The notes under the pieces were generated by a model. The model was not told the origin of the DNA, made no database searches, and worked only from the letters and a program-made list of their open reading frames with translations. From positions 1 to 64,000 of the forward strand of contig VWZF01001852.1 of assembly GCA_013396755.1 (NCBI GenBank): a DNA stretch of 64,000 nt, read 5' to 3'. Position 1 is the first letter of the stretch. Every line of letters begins with the position of its first letter. Shown here one piece after another: positions 27,201 through 39,200 of this stretch. The position numbers and the translations under genes were made by a program. The DNA comes from Sclerurus mexicanus (lineage: Eukaryota; Chordata; Aves; Passeriformes; Furnariidae).

Positions 27201-30200
27201 ATGAAAAGAGCTCATATAACTGTGAATTAAATAAACTTATTAAGATTCTTTATCAAAGTTCATTTGTATATTTCAAATAGTTCTTTTTTTCTTCAGTTCT
27301 GAGTTTTAGTGGTCCAAGACTGCTATGTTATATGCGTTATAACACTTATGGACAGTTGCTGTAGACTGAAAGACCAGTGTTTTTTTGAACCCATAAACTT
27401 TATGAAATATTTTAAAAAATAATTTCAAGGTCTCTGGCTCCTCTGTTGGTAGGGGAATAGACATGCAAATGCCTAATTGCAATTCCTGCACTTCAGAGTA
27501 AATGGAGTACTGGTTTCTTGCCCTGTTATTTCTTTACACTCTCGCAAGACACAGGATCAATCCTGAACATTGAGCAGAGGTAAAAGAGGGATTGTAATGC
27601 ACATGTTGTCCCTTCACATCATGGAATAATTGTTTCCTGAGAAATCTTGGCAGTTACGCAGCGCCAAATAGTCTCTAATGTTGAGGGATGCTTTGCTAGT
27701 ATAATCAAGCTCTTTATAACATTTCCTTACAAAAGAAGGCTGCCTTTCTTCAAGGACTTTGTCTTTAATTTACTGAACATTAAGTGACATATCCTATAGA
27801 TGTACTGTCCCAGATTTAAACAGTACTCTAAATTAGCAATGAAGTTTTGATACCCCTATGCCATACTGCACAATAAAAATATGATCCTTTACTACACTGC
27901 TTTACCCATACCCAAAGGAGGCATGATATGCAGATCACATCCATGTAAACTATGGCAACTAGAACTGGTAACTAATTCTTCCACTTCTGAGCTTTTGGCA
28001 CCTAAAAATAGAATTAATGAGCTTTAAGACTTGTAAGGTCTGTCTGTTCAGCTATAAAAGAAAGCAGTACTGGAAATCATCTGGGATGTGTGTATGCCCA
28101 TGGAGGGGTGTCCCAGAGGGCAACAGTTTCAGCGAGTGAGGTTGATCCTGTCTTTTTTATATTTAAGGTCGATATTGCAATTATACATTATTTGTACCAC
28201 TGTGCAACCGTAACATATTTGTGTTTGACCTGATTTTTGTGATACCAGGTCTTAAAAGGAATAATGTTCATATTCCTCCTACATGATGGTGTTGCTAGAA
28301 GCCATTAATTCAGAGTCTGTCCAGATCTGGAGTTTTGAGTTGAGGGAGGGTTTACAGTTTTTAAGGAATCAGCTGCTTGTCATTTATTAATTCCATAGAT
28401 TTTGGTCTGTGACCTTTGGCCTTGCTTAGAGACAGCTGACATGATATGATGGCATGTCCTGAACCTTTCTATAAATCACTATACACAGATCTGATACCGC
28501 TCTGCCCTTTTCTGACAGTTAGCTTTTCTTTCCCTGAGAAAGTGTACAGATAATTCGTAAATTAATTTTGTGTAAAGGCCCCAGTTCATAGTGAGGGGTG
28601 GAAAAAAGGCTCTATCTAGCCCTTTGCAGTGCTGCAATTAGAAAAGAGCAGGGTTTCTCCAGTTGAGGGACTGATTCCAGGAAAAAAAGATCCTTGTCAC
28701 TGATGAGTATTTGTAAATAGAGCTAATTAAGCTGAATAAGCATGAAGAGTTTTCCAGGTCCTTCTGTAATGAAACTTTACATCCTTTTGGTCTTGCTGAA
28801 GGAAAATTTTCTAATGGATTTTCTAATTCACTGGCTGAATGTGCTTAGTGACATAAATAGGGAAGTTACTCATGCCTATATTTCTTTTGTTTGTGTAGAA
28901 AGGTAATTTACTATATCTTTGCAATGGATATGCTTAATATTACATGCATTATTTTGGCCCATCATTATTTGGCAGAAAGAAATAAATGACAGGGAATCAT
29001 ATTTGCCTATGACTATATGGATGCTGAAATAATAAATTTTTTTTAAAAATTCTTGCATAAAAAATTTATTTCAAAAAACTGTTTAGAAAAAGAAAATTGT
29101 CACAAATACTGTCTGTACTGAGCTTCAAGATGACTTGTTTAAGAGTATGCTGACATAGATAGTCAGAGATTTGGTGAGAGATGTTAATGGTGTATATTAT
29201 TTGAGTTATATACCTCAGTTATATCTTATGCTGTACATGTAAAGCCGTTATGTAGGGTTATAGAGAGAGACTGGAGTTTTCATATTCTTACTGTTGGTTT
29301 TGAAGAGCTATGTATGTGTGATGATGATTTAAATCAGAATTTAAACATACAAATATTAGAGTCACAGAATGCTAGAATTATTTGTGTTGAAAGGAACCTT
29401 GAAGATCATCTAGTTGCACCCCTCTGCCATGGGCAGGGTCACTTTTCACTGGGCTAGGGCTCTCAGAGTCCCATCCAATCTGGCCGTGAACACTTCGAGG
29501 GATGGGGTGTCCACAATTTCCCTGGGCACCCTGTGCCAGTGTCTCACCACCCTCACAGTTAAGAATTTCTTCCTGTCTCTTGGAATCAGATTTGTTAACG
29601 GTGTACCTAAAATTGTAAAATGCAGTGGCCATACTGTTTGTCATTTTATGTTTCTCCATGTAATAATGATTGTAACTAAGTTGTGCTTTTCTGTAAAATA
29701 GAGAATTTAAAACTGTCAGAAACATTTATGTGTATTTTAGAACTTGCCGGTATGGCTGTGCAGCCCACTGCATGCTTCAATACCATATGAAAGTCAATGA
29801 GAAAAGTTTTCATGTTTAAAAAAGCCCCTGTTGCAACAAAAAGAAAATATTATCTTGTTTTCTGTGGGGATTTTAGGGGAGGGGTTTGGATTTGCTTTGC
29901 TTAACTAACAGCTAACTTTCTTCACAGCAAGAAATTCTTTATCAGTACCCCACATCTGAAGCCTCCCAAAAACTGAAAAGTGTGAGAGGAATATTTCTCA
30001 CACTGTCTGACATACTGGAAAATATTACTTATACCGAGATTATCAGGTAAAAGTATTTAAAATCTAATGTATTGCTATTTTCATTACTTTATACATACAT
30101 GTACAGCAAACATGGATTATGTATCAAGTTATAGACAAAACCAGAGTGACTCAACTTGTTTGCGCAGTAACATTTTAATTAGAACAACATGCCTGAAGTT

Positions 30201-33200
30201 GGACTGCTCAGACTGCAGGTGCATTGATTTGGGGGAATTTCCTTGTAGTGGGTAGCAGTGACTAGGATTTTTAATTCAGTTAAATTGTTTTTAACTCTTT
30301 TATAACTTCAGACTGTTAACAAAAATATTTCTGGTTTAATTTTTCTAGTTCCTCCCTTTTCTTATGTGAAAAACTGGTTCAAGTTGTTTACTGGAAAGAA
30401 TCTGACAAGTTGCTCGTAATTGGCCTTCCTGAAGAAAAGTGAGTTTTAAAGGAAAGGTTTTGTTTTCCTTTAAATTTTATTTTGTGGCCTCAGACTGTAC
30501 TATTCTAACAAACAAAAGGCAAGAAAGGGCTTACAATGTACTCTTTTTACTAAAAATAGTTTTTATACCTGTGATTCCACTTTTTGATTGACTTTATTCT
30601 CATCTTTTATATATCCATTGTTGCAGTTACATTTTCATTTCCTCTGAAGGGAATAAGATCTCAGAAATACTTGTAGGTTAGAAAACAGTAATATTTTAGG
30701 ATATGGTAAATTCAAGTACTTTACAGAGACTCCTGAATAACATCAGTAATACTACACATATATGTGTTCTAGGAGGACTAATTATTCATAGTAAAGATGT
30801 TATAACCATTGCTGTACATTTTAATTTTTATTTTTTAGTGTGCCACTTTCTCAGCTGAGGAACATGATTGAAGATGTTGTCAGGACCTTGACATTTATGT
30901 ATGGTTCCTTGAACAGGTGAGTTCTTTAAAAAGTATTTTCAGTCACACATTTTTCATTGGTGCTCACTGAAAAAGACAAATGGTAGCATTAATTTCAACA
31001 TCTACATGGAATTTCTTTGCATGTTCCTTTACACTTGCATAAAAAACAGAATTCCGTTCTTCTTGGTTTTTGCTTTCAGTCTGAGCACTCTTAAGACACT
31101 TTTTAAACAGTCTTTGTCACTTCAGAAACTTTGTTCTTGATTAGGTTAAATCATTCATATAGTCTAAGTCACTGTGGCTGTCAGCAGCACTCTGCAAATG
31201 TTATCCATTGTGTTCAAGCACTATCTTTAAAACACATATGAATCAGTATTAATTTTTTAATAAACACTATGGACTTCTCAATTCTCTTTGGCAGTGACTG
31301 TCTTTCTCTGCATTTGGAAATCACTCAGAAAATTTTCAGTCTTGACTGTAACCTAAATAACATTGCCAAAATAAATTATTCATATGCTTGCATTCAGTTC
31401 AGGGATAATGTGTATGCCACAGAGAAAGAGAAAAAAGAAATCTCAGTTTCCAAACAGATGAAATTGATGTTTGACTCATCTTAAGTTGCTCTAAGACATC
31501 TACTATGATACCATACTTCTTTAGTTTGTTCTTTATTAGTAGGTACTGCCTAGATATTAGCCTGGTGGGTTTTCATGTTAAAAATTAGTGTTAAAAATAA
31601 ATCCAAATGTAGCATCATGCTGCAAAGAGACTTTTCTAGCAATGTGGGTTATATAAACAAGCTGCAAGTTTCTCAGTGTTATTCTAACTTGGAGTTCATG
31701 TTTGTTCAGTGCTTTTTGCCAGGTGGAAAATGTTTCTCGCCTGGATCATTTTTTCAACCTGTTCTTCCAGCGGGCACTTCAGCCCGCGAGGCTCAAGCCC
31801 AGTGCTCAGCACTACGAGACCTGCAGTGCCGTATTCCTGGACAATCTCCCAGGCCTGCGCTGGCTGACACTGCCTCAGGAAACCAAGGTAATGTCCTTTT
31901 CACAGCTCTCTGGAAAAACTTGTATATGAGAGACCAAAAACTCAATGCAAGTATCTTCTGCTGTTATTGTGTAATTTATCTTTGCCCATCCAAGACCACT
32001 CATTTCTTACCAGATCCTTTATTCAAGTTTGGAGCTACACTGTCATTCCCACAGGAAACAGATTGCTATTATGAGTGTAGTGTGATGGCTTTAGAGATAT
32101 CTAGGAAGAGAATACGATAACAAAGGACTTAAAACTTTATTTAAAATATGTACAAACACATCTCTAAGAACTAGCATATAGAGTAGGGGAAAGCGGCCTC
32201 TGGTATGTAGCTTTATGTTTGATTTTGACAATAAGTATTTTTCAAGGTAGGAAATACTACTCCAGAAGCCCATATCTTGTAATTTAGGAGAGTTATAAAT
32301 AGCTGTTGCAGAATAAAAATAAATATCCATGCCATTTGTTTTACACATACAGGTACAGCTTTTCTGCACCATTCCACTGTCTGGTTACCTCCCAATTAGA
32401 AACTAAGTTGTGCATGAAGTATTAGTAAAACAAAAGGTAGATTACAGTAAATAGAATTACAGCTGCCAGGCATAAATGTCGTTTTCATGACTTTAGTATG
32501 TGTGCTTCTAGTTTAGGGTAATGTTAGTCTTGTCACGGTGAAGTTTGTTTTTTAATGAGTATTTGCCATGATTTAATGCAAATAAAACAGCAGGGAAAAT
32601 TTAAACTCAGAGTTTTCTTTCATGAATAGACCCAAAACATTTGTAAGTATGTAGCTAACATAGTTAGGGCTAATTCTAGTTATTAGACCAAGATTTTAGT
32701 CTGAGTTGGCCCTAAACTCCATTATCCAAACTTATTTCATTAGCAACAATAAAAGGAATGAACATTTTACTTACTGAACTTCATGGAAAATTGAAAGTGC
32801 TTCTCAGAATGGCAAGGTGAAAAGACTGAGTTTGTATGTTAAAAATGACATTTCTTCTGCAGTGGTATATTCTGTAATTTATAGGATTTTTATTTGAAGA
32901 TAGTATTAACTAGGACTTTCCTGGGTTTCTGATTTTTATGTTTAATAAGACCTCAGTGTATAATTTTCATAAATGTGTTTGCAGGGGAAGGGATGAAGGG
33001 GTAAGTCTTTCAACTTTACTACTGACAGGGTTTGCAGAATGATTTCAGGTTTGCTGTGATTCAGTAATGAAGTTGCCATGGATGTTGAAAGTTGTGCATC
33101 AGTCAATGCTATGAGTTTCCAAACAGATTTCTGTTTGCTAGTGTGGCCTTCTCTGTTTTCTTATTTAAAGGAGATTTGTCTCCTCCTTTAGTTGGAGACT

Positions 33201-36200
33201 GATATTTATTTCTTTCTACCTTACCCTATTGTATGTGTCCAGATACATTTTTGCTAAATATGTGCTTGAGGAAAATATGTTTGCAATGATTTTAGTCCAA
33301 CCTCTGCTTTTATGTCTATGAACACGCTGTTATATATGTTTTAGCTACAGAAGTGCAAATTTTTGGAGTGTCTCAGAAAAGAGATCTTTCTTTCCTCCAG
33401 GCTTTTTTCTTCTCTCTCAGGTTTCTGTAGAGAGACTCTATTGCACTTCGTTCTGTATTTCAGCTCCCAGGTGGTTTTTTTTTTCTTGCAGAATAGTATA
33501 TTTTAAAGGGATTTAGACAACAGCATTGTTGATATTTATGATACAGACTTCACTTTCCAAAGTTGTCTTGAGATCGTTCATATTTTCCAGAAAAACGTTG
33601 TTGTTGCAGAACATGACATTTTCAGTTAACATTTTGGTGAAGAGCTTTATATCCTATAAGGAATATAAAAATATCAGTTCTTTGGGAAGAAAACCATTTG
33701 AATTTTGACTGGGGAAAAGCTGAGAGACTGGTTAATTTTTGACTGCTAACAGCCTTGCTGACATTGCTCCATTTGAAAACTGGTGGTATTTCAATTAGGG
33801 GCAGCCTGTTAATGCAGCCCACGAAGTTTGTAATTACAGGGTTTAGGTTCTTTTCATTAAGTACCACATTTCTGTCATGAGTTTCAGTGCCTAGTACCTA
33901 CCATGTTTCTTGAAGTAGGCTTAATAAAACTTACATTAACCAGCAGCTCTTGTAGTTACAGAAATAAGGACACTTAAAGCAGTTTCAGTAGAACGAAGAT
34001 AATGTATGAGAAAGTTCTGGCAATTTCCATAGAGATGAAAAAAACTAAATCCATTTTGTAAAAGATTTTTCCGATAACTCAGTTGGATGCAGTAGTGTGC
34101 CAGATTTGAGATTTGTTCTAGACGTCATGTTTGAAAGCACACTGAAAGTAAGAGTGACACCTCCTGCATGCCAAACACTGCCTGTCACAGGCACGCAAGG
34201 AGGGAAATTGTACGGTTTCAAAGAGCAGGGAGATAGACAGCAATTAAGAAGGATTTTTCTTTAATCTGATGGCTCAGGGTGTTCTTGATATTTGATGTTA
34301 CTATTGAAAAGTAGGCGCAAATTTTTATTCACCCTCTTTTTGCTTGTGACTTCTGAGACCACCAAGAGAGGAAATTGATGTGTTGGAAATGTCTATTAAG
34401 AAGTATTGTTTAAATATTTCAGATGGAAATTGACACAGCACTGAGTGATCTGGAAGCAGCTGACTTTGCAGAGCTGGTAAACATTTTATTTTTTGTTTAC
34501 ATTGCACACTATCTCTTTGCCTTGGTGTCATTCAGTGGTTTAAAAAAGCACTAATTTCAAACTCATCCACTTTTTCTAATCAATTGTGAGTCAAAGCAAA
34601 GGAATACTGTATTATTCTTTTAAGATAGCTCGATTTACCCATTCTATTTATCCTGAGTTTCTCTCCATGCTTAATATTACAATGTATTATAATCCTATAG
34701 GATTAATCACTGACAATATAATTTAAGTCCATGGGATATCTACAAAAACACTTTCATTTCAACACAGCTGATTGTTGCTACATTTCTTCTTTGTGTAAAT
34801 AACTGTCTTCTTCCCAAGCAATTGTGAATAAACCTGAAAACACCTGTGGTGCACTGAGAATTTAAATCTTCCAGTGTACAGAAATCACAAATTATGCTTA
34901 TTTTTAATACTGTTAAAGGAGACTATAGTAATTTACTGAAGTAACTCTTGCTGTGCAAGGTGTAAACATACTGAAATTTCAGCTTTACTTTGCCATGAGA
35001 GAGATCTCCTAAACTCATGTTCCAGAACAGTTACGTGAAAATTCTATTCAAAAGAGAACAGAACTGTTCTAAACAACTGTTCTAAGCAACCTAGACGATT
35101 ATTTACAGAAAGCAGTATTGGTAAGTTACAGTTTATTGCACAGAAGTTGACTGCACCACTTAATTTAAAATACAGTACATCCATTTAAACATAGTGTTAC
35201 TAATCAGAGAGAACTGAGCATTAAAACATCAATGAATAGGTATATTTTGGGTAAGATGTCAAATACTGGAAAAAATGCTTTGACTTGAAAGTTTTACTCT
35301 ATGAGGGCCCTTGGTGTCAATAGTTATGCTGCAAGTACTTTGCTGTTAAGAACTGTGAGAATGAACATATCCTAACAAAAAGTTAATGGACACATAACAA
35401 TTAAATAGGAAACTTGTGATTTTCAACTGAATTTTTTTGAGAAAATTGTAATGATATGAAAATCAGTAATGGAGGCTAAAAACTTAGTATTTCCCTTTAT
35501 TGCTCAGTATTAACTGCTATACTGGTAATGAGAGGTGGTCAAATATGAAAATATTAAATAATGATTACAATTTACCAGAAGTCGTTCACTTGCATTTGGT
35601 AAATAAAATAAAAATTGTGAATGAAAAATTATACCATTCTTTTTCCCCACAGTCTGAAGATTATTATGACATGAGAAGATTATATATGATTTTGGGCTCC
35701 TGTCTCTTCTACAAGGTAGTATTAATGATTAAGACCTAAAGACTAGAAAATGCATCTAGAAATCTAATTTAGTCATGGACTTACCCTTTTCAGAGCCTCA
35801 CAAATAAGAAAGAAATGTATGACAACATAAAACATCTATTTCTAGTATTGGATCTAAAACTCAAACACCATAACAGAAAAAAAACTGTGTCAGGAAATGA
35901 TATGTACTGTATGATCAGTAAGAACAAAATACTTTTTTGAAACTGGAATTTTTTGTTGTATGATCAGAGGATTGGAGAGGACAGTAATAAAGCAGTAAGA
36001 GTCAATTCAAGTGAGACTGTAGGAATAGGACTATAGGAATTTTTTTATTCTCTGCCATTTTTTAATAGCGAGTGATCTATCTTTAATCTGTCTTTAAATC
36101 CAACACTTGAGAAATTGTATCAACAGCTTTTTTCACCTTGGCCTCATTTGTAAATTTATTTAGTAAATATGGACGGTGTAATCAGCAGTATAAAGAGGAA

Positions 36201-39200
36201 GATAACAGCCTTTGCTTAAAGAAAACTTTCATTTTGAGGATTTTATCATCCAATTGTTCTTTATGCTGGTAGTGTTATGAGACTAAACTGTTCCCACAAA
36301 TAAAACTGCACAGTATCTACCATGACAGCACTTAAAGTCCTTAGTACTAAAACCACTGCTGTGCTATATATCTTCTTTGGAAATTTTATTAATTCCAGTG
36401 AAAGCTAACTATTTTTGGAAAGAGAATTAAATGAGAATTCAAGCACCTTAATCTTGTATTTTTTTTCAAGCTGTTAAAGCCATGCATTTCCCAGCTCGCC
36501 TTTGATAATTTGCATATATGCTGATAGTTTATTTGTTTATATTTCAGTATTTTGAGTCTTCAGATGTGGTGCAAAAGCTCAGTGTTATCTGTTGTACAGG
36601 TGTATACCAAAAAGACAGTCTGTGAGCTTAAGATGACAATGCATGTGGAGCAGGGATACCTCTATATAAAAAAGTACTCTGAAGTGATACGTGGTGGTGT
36701 TGTATTTCTTACTGAATTCACTTCCTTTTCTGTGTTTCATTAAGGGTTACTTGATTGGTAATCACTTGCCAAAGGAAGATCTTATTGATATAGGTTTATA
36801 TTGTCGACACTATTGTCTGTTACCCTTGGCAGCAGAACAGAGGATTGGTCAGTTAGTGATTTGGCAGGAAGTATTTCCACAGCATCATATCCAGCCATGT
36901 GAAGGCTCAAGTATTGCAGGATACAGGGAACCTGAAGCAAGATACTTCTTACTGATAGTTGGCTTGGTAAGTTAACAATTGCAGTGTGCCCATTCTCTGG
37001 GGCTCTTTTTTGCTGTTGTGTCTTGCCTGTTGTTCACTAAGATAACACTTTCCACATATTTTATTTGGTAATTTTACAAAATACTTATATTGTAGTTGTT
37101 TTATGGGATAGCATTTATCAGAGAGTAGCAATGTTCATACATCTGCAAAGGTTGCAAAATATAAGTATCTATTCATGTTTTTATGCTTTTTCACTTCAGC
37201 TGAAAGTGTTTTTACCTTCGTGAGCTTGTCTTTTCAGACAACTCATTTCAGAAATGTGTCTGCTTTTGTTTTTTTAAATGTGGACTCCCTTTAAAGCAAA
37301 CAGCTAATGAGTTTGTAAACAATAACTCTTACATTTGTGTCATTAACTTTAACACAGTAACAGAAAGATCTCTGTGGTCATGATTTGATTAAAAGAAAAC
37401 AACTTCTCTGGAGATGAGGAAGGACCGTTGAATACAGTGCTGTATTTTACCCAAGTCTGAGATATAATACAGCACATACAGTATATTAAACCAAAGGCTA
37501 ATGTTGCTACCTTCATATTTTCAGAGACACTTCATGCTGTGTGTCCTGCTAGAGGCAGGAGGCTGTGCATCCAAAGCTATTGGGAATCCAGGACCAGACT
37601 GTATCTATGTAGATCAGGTCAAAGCAACCATACTCCAACTGGAAGAAATAGATGCCAGCATAGAGGAAAGGCTGGATTCTCCTTCAATTCCACCTTTAGC
37701 TTGTGCTGACTGGTTCCTTCCTGCAACACGTGACAAACTGGAGAGCTCAACCACCTTACCCATCCTAAGCAAGATCCAAAACACTTGCAAGCCAGCAACG
37801 ACTCCATCGAGCAGAAGGTCTCTGTTTGAGGATTCTTCCCTAGTGACATGGAAGCCAAGCCCTCCAAGAAACAGTGGAGGACCCCAACAGGGTAACGAAG
37901 GCCCCGCGGAAGATGAAAGCACTAATCCACAGCTTGTGGTGGATCAGGTCTGAGAACAAAGGCAGAGAATTCATAAGGTTCTGATGGGCTTGGGGAAGGT
38001 GGTAGTTCTTTAAAACTGAAACAATAAGAGTCCCTGAATTCAGTAGAAAATACTTCTGTTGCCTTAGAAAGCTTTGTGTCAGCCTCAGAGCCATCACGTG
38101 TTTTCTTGTTTTATCATTGCTTGTAAATGTTTGGGGTTTTCACATGGCTGAAGTGGGCACAGCTGCATTGGAATCCGCAGAAAGAATTGGAGAATATCCT
38201 TGAAATAATAATAATAATAATAGTGTAAACTTAAGTTACCAGGACAAATTGCTGTACAGTTGTACAATTGCTTCTAACCCATTTCAGTCTAAAATACATT
38301 TATATAAGTTTGGACCTTTTTAAAAAATGCTACATTATTTTCTTATTTTGTTCTAAGTAGGTGATTTGTTGGTTTGATTCTGTTTATCCTTTAGCTGTGT
38401 GTTCTCTGTTATTTCATCTCCCTGCTTGTTTTTCAGGCCACTAGAAAAAAACACACCCTGCCAAATCCATTTCATTTAGGAAACCTCAAAAAGAACCTTT
38501 CAGAGAAAGATACAGAACTTCTTAATGCTATCAAGTAAGAAATTATTTTTTATTAAGTAGTTCATTTTTTAGGCCATACTTGGATCATTTTTTGAATATA
38601 CACAGATCACAGAAGTTCCTGTATAATTTTATTCTAGCCAAAACTTCGCTATGCAAGAATTACCAGAAATGAAGCTCTTAAATTGAGAGCTTAATTAAAC
38701 AAAAAAAATATAATAAAATAAAAGACTGTTTGTGAACAGTGTGTCACTATTGTATGCACATGTCCCACATCTGTGTGTCCTTGAAAGTTCAAATAAAAGT
38801 TCTGGGACCCATATATATAAACTGTGCCTCCCTGGTTTCTCTAGGTAGGAGTACAAAGGACAAAGCTTTTATTTCTCTTTCCCTTTTTTCTTTTTAGGGG
38901 GCAAATTTTGAGAACACAAGTACAATACCTAACTAGTACTATGATTTTTTGATTTTTTGTTAGTTGGTTTTTTAAATAAGTATTGACAGTCCAAACCAGC
39001 AGGATTTCCTTGGTGTAAACATCGGAACCTTTTGAATGCCTGTATCCATTTTTGTACTCTATTATAGTTACCAGCAAAACAATTGTCTTAAGAAACAAAG
39101 TATATGTTGATAAACTGAAATTTTTTTCAAAATTATTTTAATAATAAATTAATTCTGATTTTTTTTTAAGGTTGACGTCTGGTCCTGAGAATACCCTTTT

